Positions 15,135 through 23,595 of a DNA stretch of 30,251 nucleotides are shown one piece after another (position 1 is the stretch's first letter; the number at the start of each line of letters is the position of its first letter). A program made the position numbers and the translations under genes. Below the pieces are notes generated by a model. The model searched no databases, was not told the origin of the DNA, and was given only the letters and a program-made list of their open reading frames with translations. This DNA is from Syntrophaceae bacterium UBA6252 (lineage in GTDB: Bacteria > Desulfobacterota > Syntrophia > Syntrophales > UBA6807), in contig DJVQ01000024.1 of assembly GCA_002441265.1 (NCBI GenBank), positions 1-30,251 of the forward strand. Direction: 5' to 3'.

Positions 15135-17576
15135 ATGTTCAGCTTCGGGAAAAACAAGGAAAAAACTCAGGAATCGGGCGTGACCATGCCCCTTTTGCCC
15201 CTGAGGGACGTGGTCGTGTTTCCTCATATGATCGCCCCCCTTTTCGTGGGGAGGGAAAAGTCGATTCGCGCCCTCGAATCGGCCATGAAGGATGACAAGG
15301 GTATTTTCCTGGCCACGCAGAAACTGGCCCAGAAGGACGATCCGACACCGGAAGACATCTATGCGCAGGGGACCATCGGCCAGATCATCCAGCTGCTCCG
15401 TCTGCCCGACGGCACGGTGAAGGTGCTGGTCGAGGGGAGGAGCAGGGGGGAAATCCTCGAATACCTGCCCCACCCCGATTTCTTCCTCGTCCGGGTCGAG
15501 GAGCGCCAGGATGCGTTCGAAGCCAGGGAAATGGTGACGGCGAAGGCCCTCATGAGAAACATCATCGACGCCTTCGAGCAGTATGCCAAACTGAGCAAGA
15601 AGATCCCGAGCGAGGTCATCGCGAACCTGGCTTCCATCGAAGAACCCTCCAAGCTCTCCGATGTGGCCGCGTCCCATCTGAACGTGAAGCTGGAGGAAAA
15701 GCAGAACATCCTCCAGATCGTGAACGTCGGGGAACGGCTGGAGAAGATTTACAGCCTGCTCATCTCGGAGGTGGAGATCCTCGAAGTGGAGGAGCGGATC
15801 AAGCGGCGGGTCAAGAAGCAGATGGAAAAGACCCAGAAGGACTACTATCTGAATGAGCAGATGCGGGCCATTCAGAAGGAAATGGGCGAGGAGGACAGTT
15901 TCAAGACGGAAATCCGGGAGCTGGAGAAGCGCCTGAAGGAGAAGAAGCTGTCCGAGGAGGCCCAGAAGAAGGTCCGGAACGAGGTCAAGAAACTGAAAAT
16001 GATGGCCCCCATGTCCGCCGAGGCGACGGTGGTGCGAAACTACATCGACTGGCTCCTGGACCTCCCCTGGTACGAGAAGACGGACAACACGAAGACCCTC
16101 AAGGATTCGGAGGCCATTCTCGAGGAAGACCACTACGGCCTGAAGCAGGTCAAGGAAAGGATCCTCGAATACCTGGCGGTTCAGAGCCTGCTCGGGAAGA
16201 ACAAGGGGTCCATCCTCTGTCTCGTGGGACCTCCCGGCGTGGGGAAAACCTCCGTCGCCAAGTCCATCGCCCGGGCGACGGACCGCAAGTTCGTCCGCCT
16301 CTCCCTGGGCGGCCTCCGGGACGAGGCGGAGATCCGGGGACACCGGAGAACCTACATCGGCGCCCTGCCCGGAAAGATCGTCCAGCTGCTCAAGAAGGCG
16401 GGCTCGAACAACCCCGTGTTCTGCCTGGACGAGATCGACAAGGTGAGTTCCGACTTCCGCGGCGATCCCGCGGCGGCGCTCCTGGAAGTGCTCGATCCGG
16501 AGCAGAACAAGGCGTTCAACGACAACTACCTGGAGGTGGACTACGATCTTTCGGACATCATGTTCATCACCACGGCGAACATTCTTCAGACCATCCCGGC
16601 CCCGCTCCAGGACCGGATGGAGGTGATCCGGATCGCCGGGTACACCGAGCCGGAAAAACTGAATATCGCGACGAAGTACCTGGTTCCCAAGGAACTGGAG
16701 GCGAACGGCCTGAAGAGGGAACAGACCGACTTCGCCGAGGCCGCCATCCTGAGAATCATCCGGGAATACACTCGGGAGGCGGGGGTGAGGAACCTGGAAA
16801 GGGAGATCGCCTCCATCTGCAGGAAGATCGCGAGAAAAATCGTGACCCACGGCTACAAGAAGCCGGTCCGGGTTTCCGCCCGCTCCGTGGAGCGGTACCT
16901 GGGCGTTCCGAAATTCCGGTACGGCGAGAAGGAAGGGAAGGACCGGATCGGCCTGACCAACGGGCTCGCGTGGACGGAAGTGGGCGGGGAGCTCCTCGCC
17001 ATCGAGGTGTCGGTGATCCCGGGAACGGGTAAGGTCACCCTGACGGGGAAACTGGGGGACGTGATGCAGGAGTCCGCCCAGGCGGCCCTGACCTACGTCC
17101 GGTCCCGGGCCGAAAGCCTCGGGCTGTCCCCGAATTTCCACAAGGAGGTGGACATTCACGTCCACGTTCCCGAGGGGGCGATTCCGAAGGACGGGCCTTC
17201 CGCGGGGATCGCCATCGCCACGTCCATCGCTTCCGCCCTGACGAAGCGTAGGATCCGGAGCGATGTGGCCATGACGGGCGAAATCACCCTGAGAGGGCGG
17301 ATCCTGCCCATCGGCGGCGTAAAGGAGAAGCTGCTCGCGGCCCACCGCGCGCTCATCAAGACGGTTATCGTTTCCAGGGAAAACCGGAAGGACCTCGCCG
17401 ATGTGCCGAAGAACATCCTCAAGGATCTGGAAGTGATCTGCGTGGAAAATATGGACGAAGTCCTTGCGGTTGCCCTGAGGGCAGAGACGGAATCCTCACG
17501 GGTTGAGGAACCGACTCCCGCCCCCGTGTGCCGGGTTGCGGAAAGCAGCCCCCAGGCGGGTGCGCACATGAATTGA
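15135..17576 (+). CDS. lon: Lon ATP-dependent protease
   Basis: Lon degrades misfolded and regulatory proteins in the cytoplasm. The 813-residue protein has an N-terminal LonN domain starting at PLLPLRDVVVFPHM. A coiled-coil linker (about residues 190-290) is followed by the AAA+ domain with Walker A GPPGVGKT (365-372) and Walker B VFCLDEIDKV. The protease domain has the Ser-Lys dyad: Ser689 in PKDGPSAGIA and Lys732 in GGVKEKLLAA, with the usual 43-residue spacing. The gene starts 6 bases after clpX with a close GAGGA; MPLLPL at residue 18 is an alternative start. The last 25 or so residues are low-complexity and not conserved. It completes the tig-clpP-clpX-lon block. Confidence 0.97.
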   Translation: MFSFGKNKEKTQESGVTMPLLPLRDVVVFPHMIAPLFVGREKSIRALESAMKDDKGIFLATQKLAQKDDPTPEDIYAQGTIGQIIQLLRLPDGTVKVLVEGRSRGEILEYLPHPDFFLVRVEERQDAFEAREMVTAKALMRNIIDAFEQYAKLSKKIPSEVIANLASIEEPSKLSDVAASHLNVKLEEKQNILQIVNVGERLEKIYSLLISEVEILEVEERIKRRVKKQMEKTQKDYYLNEQMRAIQKEMGEEDSFKTEIRELEKRLKEKKLSEEAQKKVRNEVKKLKMMAPMSAEATVVRNYIDWLLDLPWYEKTDNTKTLKDSEAILEEDHYGLKQVKERILEYLAVQSLLGKNKGSILCLVGPPGVGKTSVAKSIARATDRKFVRLSLGGLRDEAEIRGHRRTYIGALPGKIVQLLKKAGSNNPVFCLDEIDKVSSDFRGDPAAALLEVLDPEQNKAFNDNYLEVDYDLSDIMFITTANILQTIPAPLQDRMEVIRIAGYTEPEKLNIATKYLVPKELEANGLKREQTDFAEAAILRIIREYTREAGVRNLEREIASICRKIARKIVTHGYKKPVRVSARSVERYLGVPKFRYGEKEGKDRIGLTNGLAWTEVGGELLAIEVSVIPGTGKVTLTGKLGDVMQESAQAALTYVRSRAESLGLSPNFHKEVDIHVHVPEGAIPKDGPSAGIAIATSIASALTKRRIRSDVAMTGEITLRGRILPIGGVKEKLLAAHRALIKTVIVSRENRKDLADVPKNILKDLEVICVENMDEVLAVALRAETESSRVEEPTPAPVCRVAESSPQAGAHMN

Positions 17577-17584
17577 AATTGTTC

Positions 17585-17613
17585 TTGACAAGGGCATGTG
17601 ATCCGTATACATA
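17585..17613 (+). promoter_or_regulatory. Sigma-70 promoter of the tRNA-Val/tRNA-Asp pair
   Basis: A perfect TTGACA (17585-17590), a 17-base spacer and TACATA (17608-17613; TATACA two bases earlier is an alternative) stand 27 bases before tRNA-Val and directly after the lon stop. Confidence 0.65.
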
Positions 17614-17640
17614 CCGGTCACATTCCGCTGGGAACAACAG

Positions 17641-17716
17641 GGGCGGATAGCTCAGTCGGGAGAGCGCCACGCTTACACCGTGGATGTCACAGGTTCAAGT
17701 CCTGTTCCGCCTACCA
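17641..17716 (+). tRNA. tRNA-Val(UAC) with encoded CCA
   Basis: A 76-base tRNA. The acceptor GGGCGGA pairs with TCCGCCT (the first pair is G-U), with discriminator A and encoded CCA. The anticodon stem CCACG/CGTGG encloses CTTACAC, giving anticodon TAC for valine. The D arm (GCTC-AGTCGGGA-GAGC) and T arm (ACAGG-TTCAAGT-CCTGT) are canonical. Confidence 0.96.
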
Positions 17717-17760
17717 GGGAAATAGGAATCACCCGATTCTTTGAAACGATACGTAACGAT

Positions 17761-17837
<77 letters not shown>

Positions 17838-17847
17838 GTAAATAAGA

Positions 17848-17882
17848 GGGGTCAGCGATGAAAAGCTGACCCCTTTTTCTTT
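17848..17882 (+). terminator. Strong intrinsic terminator of the tRNA operon
   Basis: GGGGTCAGC (17848-17856) pairs perfectly with GCTGACCCC (17865-17873) around an 8-base loop, followed by TTTTTCTTT. It stands 10 bases after the tRNA-Asp CCA and marks the end of the conserved backbone block. Confidence 0.93.
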
Positions 17883-18239
17883 GTCCCTCGCACTATCCCC
17901 CACATGCTGAAGGGTTTTCCGTAGATAAAAGACAGGACACACCTATGAAAACTTCTGGTGCTATGATTTAAGGGGGAAGATAGGCTATCCACGTTGATCT
18001 CCGGAGCCAAAGGTGGGAGATCTTTGTTGAGCCAACAATGTGGGAATGTCTCGATGGATCTTCTTTACCAGGAGAAAATTTTTCGGGGGACAACTTCAGA
18101 TTGTCAGTGGATCCGGGATCCTCATCTCAAATAAATCAGTTTTGGCTTATAAGAGAGATGTGTGGTTGTTATCCTCTTTTTTTCACCTACGAATCTTCAG
18201 CGTTAAGCTGCTGATTAAAATAAGCATTTCCATTTGAAA
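17883..18239. other. Non-coding gap after the tRNA operon
   Basis: I see no recognisable gene here. A reading frame at 18040-18237 encodes 65 residues with no recognisable motif and no ribosome-binding site, so I do not call it. The stretch is visibly less GC-rich than the lon region. It contains a loose inverted repeat GATCTCC/GGAGATC around 17996-18021. Confidence 0.6.
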
Positions 18240-18458
18240 TCAGGCACGCCGCATTCGAATAATCAGTACCCCGGCCGCTATCGTCAAGAGAAATAGTACC
18301 ATCATCCCCCATCTACTCAGAGCGGGGATGTTGGCGGGCTTTAATAGGGACACCCTCCCGCGAGCCATGACCAAGTGTTTTCCAGCACCTGTTTCCGGGT
18401 TATAAAACTCGAACCTGTAATTGAAACTATTGCCGAACACCTCATAGTTATCGTTATT
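18240..18458 (-). pseudogene. Orphan IPTL-CTERM sorting-signal tail (gene remnant)
   Basis: The minus-strand frame is open from 18458 (just after a TAG) to a stop at 18240. Its last about 30 residues read IPALSRWGMM, a hydrophobic stretch VLFLLTIAAGVLII, then the basic tail RMRRA. This is the layout of an IPTL-CTERM signal, known in the family as IPTLSEWG, a membrane span and a basic end, which directs surface proteins to an exosortase-type system. The preceding about 40 residues (FNYRFEFYNPETGAG) could be the end of a beta-rich passenger. The only start is a GTG at 18440 without a ribosome-binding site, and no exported passenger domain is attached. It is best read as the decayed 3' end of a larger secreted-protein gene. 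It lies about 100 bases beyond the stop of the 699-residue exported protein on the same strand. Confidence 0.6.
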
Positions 18459-18561
18459 CTATTTTTTGGTAACTGTTCAACTTGGGCATGACGAAGGCAC
18501 AGCCATTACCGGAGGACTTTATGGAAGAATCCGTGTCTGATTCGATTTTCGAAAGCAGCCG

Positions 18562-20661
18562 TTACAGCCCCGGCAGGCCGTCCAGCATCATGTTGTCTGC
18601 CGATGCGTTTAACTGAAATCCGGCAATCTTACGGTCCGATGAATAGACGATGTAAGTGGCGCCATGGATATCTCCGGAAAACAAATCTGAGGGCATACCG
18701 ACCACCTTTTCATGAGGTTTCATGGAAATGGTTTCTGCAGATACGATGTCGCCTCTGTCATTGTATGCGGTCAGGTCCACGGAAGCCGGTGAATCCTCCA
18801 CATTGACAAAAGCGATCCCCGTCCACCCGTCTTTTTCGATCTTTGCGAAGATTCCACTTGTATCGTCGATGCCGACGCAATCGTATCCCCCCAACTGCTT
18901 ACCGTCATTTGTGCCGAACAGTTGAAACCCCGTAACAGGGATGTCGGCTTCGAGCCTGAACCATGCCGTTCCGGCAGGAAAATTCAAGTTCCCTGCCGTG
19001 CCGACATATTTTCCCTTTCCGGGAAGGGTAATAAGCTTGGGAGGCAACGAGGTGCCGTCATCCCTATAGGGAAGGATGTTGAGGTTACAGGAAATGCCCG
19101 AAGGGTTATATGCGACGATTCCCGTCCACCATCTTGAATCGCTTGCCATATGTGGATAATAGATATTGAATGACGCTTTGTTGCTTAAGAGGATACCGCT
19201 CAGATAACTGTTTCCGCTTTCCTCGGTACTGCCAAACAATGCGAGCCCTGCCATACCGCTGCAGTTCCTTGCTGTCGCGGAATGTATGCCTGGCTGCATC
19301 ACCCCTCCGAACAGGTTTCTGATGGTGAATGCCTGATGCTCATAGGGGCCGATGGTTCTGGTTACTGTGCTGCCGTTGTCAAAGTCTATAACGATGTCTT
19401 TAGATGATGGAGTCGTGTTGACGATACTGATTCCGGTCCACCAGTTTTCGTCCGATGCAATGTGCGGGATATAATTAACGGTCGGAACGTCGTCTGCAAC
19501 AGCCGGCAAGGCGACTCGACATTGTCCGTCGATATAGAACTTGGTGTATCCCGTAACATGATTCGAGTCGGCGAGAAAGATCAGGTATCCGATATCGGTG
19601 CCAGGATAGGCATCCGAAATTAAGCCTTCCCACCGGGCATTTGGTAAAAGGTAGAAGACGGTTACCGGATCGACAAGCTCACCAGAATCGGTGTAAGCCA
19701 GAAGACTCCCTCTGAGCATTTTCTCTTTACTGGTATTGATAAGGCTAATCTCCGTTTTCCAATTGCCGTCGCTTGCGACATGGGGGAACACCAATGATGC
19801 GGATTCCGCGGAAAGTGCAGCACAGAAGCTTGGAAACATGGTGGCAACGGTCAGGGTCGGTGGATTATACATCATGCACTCAGTGTAAGCGCCAAGATTC
19901 CCGTACACGTAGAGTCGATCACCGACGGTCATCGGACCGATATTGAAGGTTCCCGTCTTGTGCCTGGTCGCCTCTTTGAAGCCGCCCAGATATTCATACT
20001 GGGCGCCGTCGTGCAAGGAAAACCGATTGACAGGGATTCCATCCTGCGACGGTCTGCGGGCTGTGATGTTATAGGGCCAGGTGCGGGACGGAATCGTACT
20101 GTACCGGGACGTCAAATGCGCAGGAATGATATAAGCAGAAAATTCCACATCCGTTGTAGCCCTGGATCGTCCAGCGATGGCAAGATTAAAGTATGTATAG
20201 TCATGCATGTAATCCAGGCGTACGTCAGCTCTTTGGTCCCTGTGGCCGGTCAATTCATAAATTGCCACCCAGTGCCATGTGTCTTTAACGTATTGAGTGT
20301 CTCCTATGATCAAGGGGCTCCAACTGGCTACCGTCCCCACGGCACTTGCCTGTGCGACAATGGTTTCATTTATGACATCCGCATAGTTGTTCCACTGGGA
20401 TATACCTGGGCCGTAAATATTCCCCATCGGGTTTACACTGAACCAGTCCAATACGGTGCCTGTCAGGCCCGTAATCATGTCTGCTATCGACACCCCTGAA
20501 TTGAGAGGGTCATATGGAGCAAAAGGAGGATCTGGAGGATCGAACCTGGCGTCTTCTCTTGAGATGCTGCCGATTAGTTTGAGCTGTGCGCTCAGCGTTG
20601 AGGCAGGCAATATGAGGAGCATGAGTGCAGTGAGAATTGTGACGAATCTCGCTCTTTTCAT
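18562..20661 (-). CDS. Exported protein with four tandem ~100-residue repeats, function unknown
   Basis: This 699-residue protein starts at the ATG at 20661 (GGGAGA 4-5 bases upstream). A signal peptide, MKRARFVTILTALMLLILPA, ends near ASTLSAQ. A longer frame to 20721 would bury the signal, so I reject it. Residues about 27-285 form a unique aromatic-rich region. Four related units follow at about 287-390, 395-490, 497-600 and 601-699. Units 1-3 open with the motif (F/I/Y)PH-x-ASD-x-x-W-x-T-x-I-x-x-x-N; unit 4 keeps only the W-TGIAFVN part. Units 3 and 4 end in a G-F-Q-L element (VTGFQLFGT, IAGFQLNAS), and unit 2 has LALFGS at the same place. The pattern suggests repeated beta-sandwich domains of an extracellular or periplasmic adhesin-like or enzyme-associated protein. 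There is no C-terminal anchor of its own. I do not recognise a catalytic site and assign no function. Confidence 0.8.
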   Translation of the reverse strand: MKRARFVTILTALMLLILPASTLSAQLKLIGSISREDARFDPPDPPFAPYDPLNSGVSIADMITGLTGTVLDWFSVNPMGNIYGPGISQWNNYADVINETIVAQASAVGTVASWSPLIIGDTQYVKDTWHWVAIYELTGHRDQRADVRLDYMHDYTYFNLAIAGRSRATTDVEFSAYIIPAHLTSRYSTIPSRTWPYNITARRPSQDGIPVNRFSLHDGAQYEYLGGFKEATRHKTGTFNIGPMTVGDRLYVYGNLGAYTECMMYNPPTLTVATMFPSFCAALSAESASLVFPHVASDGNWKTEISLINTSKEKMLRGSLLAYTDSGELVDPVTVFYLLPNARWEGLISDAYPGTDIGYLIFLADSNHVTGYTKFYIDGQCRVALPAVADDVPTVNYIPHIASDENWWTGISIVNTTPSSKDIVIDFDNGSTVTRTIGPYEHQAFTIRNLFGGVMQPGIHSATARNCSGMAGLALFGSTEESGNSYLSGILLSNKASFNIYYPHMASDSRWWTGIVAYNPSGISCNLNILPYRDDGTSLPPKLITLPGKGKYVGTAGNLNFPAGTAWFRLEADIPVTGFQLFGTNDGKQLGGYDCVGIDDTSGIFAKIEKDGWTGIAFVNVEDSPASVDLTAYNDRGDIVSAETISMKPHEKVVGMPSDLFSGDIHGATYIVYSSDRKIAGFQLNASADNMMLDGLPGL

Positions 20662-20890
20662 CGCTCTCCCCCTGAATGCCTTTAAAAAGATAATTTTTTT
20701 CACGACCCCATGGTCATGCAACTCATTTGTGAAAATCCGTTTTGGTGAAAATAATTGTTCATGGGCCTCGTTCGTCGCCGGACTTCACGGAAGGCCCTTT
20801 GTTAACTACGCTTCGATTAGGACGAACTCCATCATTGCCTGACTCGACTGGCGAATCCTTGCCTAACCGATGGCTTTACCTTGCAAAGTA

Positions 20891-20925
20891 CAAAAAACCC
20901 CGCTTCTTTTGAGAAACAGGGTTTC
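20891..20925 (-). terminator. Intrinsic terminator, minus strand
   Basis: Bases 20895-20907 pair with 20912-20924 over 13 positions (two G-U pairs in the minus-strand RNA) around a 4-base loop, followed on the minus strand by TTTTTTG counting the end of the stem. It lies upstream of the exported-protein gene and would isolate it from readthrough of the aldo/keto reductase gene. The surrounding 20662-21297 contains no other recognisable feature apart from this hairpin. Confidence 0.6.
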
Positions 20926-21292
20926 AACAATCTCTCCATGACATCACTTTTAAACAGGGTTGGAGTACTTGGCAACCGATTGATTATAATCCACTGGTTT
21001 TATTATCGGACCTAAGGCGTTAGAAAGTCAATAAGATACTTCGTTGATTATCACTTGAAGGGGGGAAGGTCCGTCAAAATGACTGTGGCCTAAATTACAG
21101 GAAGGAATAATCTCTCCTGAACAAGATTTTATCAGCTTCACTTGGATTGTTTGAAGACTTTTAACTTACCTGGAAAAGTTAGGCTCTTTCCGCACAACAT
21201 AGGGGAGATAAGTTAATGGCAGTCAGTCTCCTCTTCGGTTAAGATGGTTTTCACCAATAGATCACTCGATCGAAAGATGGCATTGACATGGG

Positions 21293-21320
21293 AAAAGGGG
21301 TCAAAAAAGACTTGACCCGG
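21293..21320 (-). terminator. Hairpin after the aldo/keto reductase stop
   Basis: GGGTCAA (21298-21304) and TTGACCC (21312-21318) form a perfect 7-bp stem with a 7-base loop. On the minus strand the stem is followed by CTTTTCCC and begins 18 bases after the reductase stop. The U-run is short, so it may terminate only partly; the stronger hairpin at 20891 is a back-up. Confidence 0.5.
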
Positions 21321-21335
21321 CCCCTCGCAGAAAGC

Positions 21336-22331
21336 TCATCGGTTGATCGCCGTCATCTCATCAGGGGAGTACCGGTCACCCAGAACCTTGTCGGCCAAAT
21401 GATCGAGCACACCCCGGTCTTCATCGGTTAGCCGGCAGTCAAGCGCTCCCAGATTGGTCTCCAGATTGGCGAGCCTGGTTGTGCCGGGAATGGCGACAAT
21501 GTGATCCCCCCGGCTCAACACCCAGGCCAGGGCAACCTGCGCCGCAGCGCATCCCATTCGAGCGGCGACTTCTTTGACTGCCTCCACCAGTTTGAGGTTG
21601 GCCTCGATATTGCCCGGCTGAAATCGAGGCTGCATCCGGGCCCGGAAATCCGTCTCGTCGGTAGGCCGCTCGCCGGCCGAGTTGTAGCGGCCCGTCAACA
21701 TCCCCCGGCCCAGGGGCGCGTAAGCGACCAGGCTGATGTTCAGCTCCACGCATGTGGGGAGGATGTCCCGCTCGATATCCCGGCTGAAAATCGAATACTC
21801 GGTCTGAAGGGCGGCGACGGGATAAACGGCGTTCGCCCGCCTGATCGTCTCAGCCGAAGCCTCCGACAACCCGACAGCCCCGATTTTCCCTTCTTCAACC
21901 AACTTCGCCATTTCTCCCACCGTCTCTTCGATCGGGGTGGATGGATCCACACGGTGGAGATAGTACAGATCGATCCTGTCCGTACCCAGCCGCTGAAGAC
22001 TCTTTTCGCAGGAGCTGCGGACATTGGCCGGCGAGCCGTCCACCCCCACAAAGGCGCCCGTGGCCGGATCCCTTTTGGGCCCAAACTTGGTGGCCAGCAC
22101 GATTTGCCCCCAACGCCCGGCAAAAGCCTTGCCCAGCAATCGCTCATTGCGCCCCTGGCCGTAGATTTCAGCGGTATCAAAGTGGGTGACTCCCAAGTCC
22201 AGCGCACGGTGGAGTAAATGAATGGCTTCCGACTCCTTCGCGGGCGGCCCGTAAAACTCGGAAAGACCCATGCAGCCAAGTCCGATGGCCGACACTGAAA
22301 TCCCCGATTTCCCAAGATGACGCGTAATCAT
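21336..22331 (-). CDS. Aldo/keto reductase
   Basis: This is a cytoplasmic NADPH-dependent reductase of carbonyl compounds, (beta/alpha)8 barrel, 331 residues. The catalytic tetrad is visible as Asp52 and Tyr57 (FDTAEIYG), Lys82 (LATKFGP) and His126 (YYLHRVD). The cofactor region near AIPGTTRLANLETNLGAL is present. The sequence resembles the YakC/Tas-like (AKR13-type) group of 'GLGCMGLSEFYG' proteins, often annotated as pyridoxal or general aldehyde reductases; the substrate is not predictable. I chose the ATG at 22331 because GGAGGA lies 5 bases upstream and homology begins there; the frame runs open to 22667 without conserved sequence. The gene stands alone with its own promoter and terminator. 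Confidence 0.93.
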   Translation of the reverse strand: MITRHLGKSGISVSAIGLGCMGLSEFYGPPAKESEAIHLLHRALDLGVTHFDTAEIYGQGRNERLLGKAFAGRWGQIVLATKFGPKRDPATGAFVGVDGSPANVRSSCEKSLQRLGTDRIDLYYLHRVDPSTPIEETVGEMAKLVEEGKIGAVGLSEASAETIRRANAVYPVAALQTEYSIFSRDIERDILPTCVELNISLVAYAPLGRGMLTGRYNSAGERPTDETDFRARMQPRFQPGNIEANLKLVEAVKEVAARMGCAAAQVALAWVLSRGDHIVAIPGTTRLANLETNLGALDCRLTDEDRGVLDHLADKVLGDRYSPDEMTAINR

Positions 22332-22452
22332 ATATCCTCCTTGATTCTTACCCCCGGCCTCGATCCCGGGACCGCATGCCGCCTGACGATGAATATACGC
22401 AATACGCTTTTCCCTGACGCTTATAAAATAATCCATGCGATACTTCGTTAAT

Positions 22453-22481
22453 TTTGTAGGAGGATTTAAATTTTTTGTCAA
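22453..22481 (-). promoter_or_regulatory. Sigma-70 promoter for the aldo/keto reductase
   Basis: On the minus strand TTGACA (22481-22476), a 17-base spacer and TACAAA (22458-22453) give a transcript start about 115 bases before the reductase ATG. The surrounding sequence is AT-rich. The gap 22332-22732 otherwise holds a nested hairpin (22554-22591) and a TATAAT at 22698-22703 that may serve the plus-strand SDR gene, without a good -35. Confidence 0.5.
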
Positions 22482-22732
22482 ATGATAGTGAATCGTTCGG
22501 AACTCGCCGTTTATTGTCAGGTATCGCTTATTCCATGTAACACAGGATTTTGTGCAATCGGTCCCGTGAGATGGGACACTTTTCGGATTGCCGCAATCGG
22601 GAAAAGGTCCTTTTACGGATGGGAAAAGAAAGCAATGACCCAAGTCGGCTGTCAATACAAAATTCACCCGGATGTGGATGTATCTTTGCGTTCAGGTTAT
22701 AATCAGGCAAAATCAGTAAGGAGATTATTATT

Positions 22733-23500
22733 ATGAAGTACGCATTGATAACGGGTGCAAGCGCAGGAATAGGAAAAGCGTTAAGCTATAAATTTGCGGA
22801 AAAAGGACATAATATTATTATCACTGCAAGAAGGGTCAATGAACTTGGGAATACAAAAAAAGATATCGAATCAAGATTTAAGGTTAACGTAATTGTCAAA
22901 ACGGGCGATCTTGCGGAAGATGGCGCCGCATCAAGGCTGTATGATGATTTAAAGCGGTACGATATCAACATTCTTATTAATAATGCGGGTTTTGGCGATT
23001 TCTGCATGCCCTGGGAAATAAACCTCGAAAAAGCGAATAGAATGCTCAACCTCAATGTCAAGGCATTGACCGAACTTTCATTGAAATTTGTCAGGGATCA
23101 TGTGGAAGAAGACGCAACACTGATAAATGTGTCATCTGTCGGTGGATACTACCTGTTCCCGATCGCGGTAAGTTATTGTGCAACGAAATTTTATGTTTCG
23201 TCTTTTACCGAAGGAATCGCGGCCGCAGTGAAGATGGAAGGCAAAAAGCTGCGAGCAAAGGTTCTCGCTCCCGGACCGACGGAAAGTGAGTTTTTGATAG
23301 CTGCATCAAAAGATGCCGTTGTAAACGGTAAAGATTTTTTTACCGATAAGAATGCCTTCATTACCGCCGAACGGCTTGCAGATTATACATACAGGCTTTA
23401 TGAAAGTGATAAGGTTGTGGGAATTGTGGATGGAGAAAAAAAGCTGATTTTGAAAGATCCCATGTTTCAAATATTTACATCAGACACAAAACTTGCTTGA
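22733..23500 (+). CDS. Short-chain dehydrogenase/reductase (classical SDR)
   Basis: This is a 255-residue NAD(P)-dependent oxidoreductase with the Rossmann motif TGASAGIG (7-14). NNAG (83-86) is present, as is the catalytic set Ser135, Tyr148 and Lys152 (SYCATK) with Asn near 108. A basic TARR at the end of the second strand suggests NADPH. The ATG has AAGGAG 8 bases upstream. It is closest in type to the DltE/YqjQ/YdfG-like SDR group that acts on small hydroxy compounds or acyl chains; the substrate is unknown. The gene is clearly more AT-rich than everything around it, with many AAA, GAA, TTT and ATT codons, which suggests recent transfer from a lower-GC donor. Confidence 0.92.
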   Translation: MKYALITGASAGIGKALSYKFAEKGHNIIITARRVNELGNTKKDIESRFKVNVIVKTGDLAEDGAASRLYDDLKRYDINILINNAGFGDFCMPWEINLEKANRMLNLNVKALTELSLKFVRDHVEEDATLINVSSVGGYYLFPIAVSYCATKFYVSSFTEGIAAAVKMEGKKLRAKVLAPGPTESEFLIAASKDAVVNGKDFFTDKNAFITAERLADYTYRLYESDKVVGIVDGEKKLILKDPMFQIFTSDTKLA

Positions 23501-23595
23501 ACGAAATAATTCTTTTGATATTAATTAATTATTGATTCGGAATCCTTGACGCTTCAAGCGTCTCACCGGAGCAAACGGTCAGACCGCATGCTCAC

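Noticed and set aside
13821..17345. Minus-strand open frame of about 1,174 codons opposite clpX and lon
   Set aside because: Same artefact as above: no motifs, composition of an antisense frame, while clpX and lon are complete with all active-site residues.
18040..18237. 65-codon plus-strand frame after the tRNA operon
   Set aside because: No ribosome-binding site, no recognisable motif and ends without context; probably chance.
22332..22667. 112-residue N-terminal extension of the aldo/keto reductase
   Set aside because: It lies upstream of a good GGAGGA-ATG and has no homology; the candidate promoter also falls within it.
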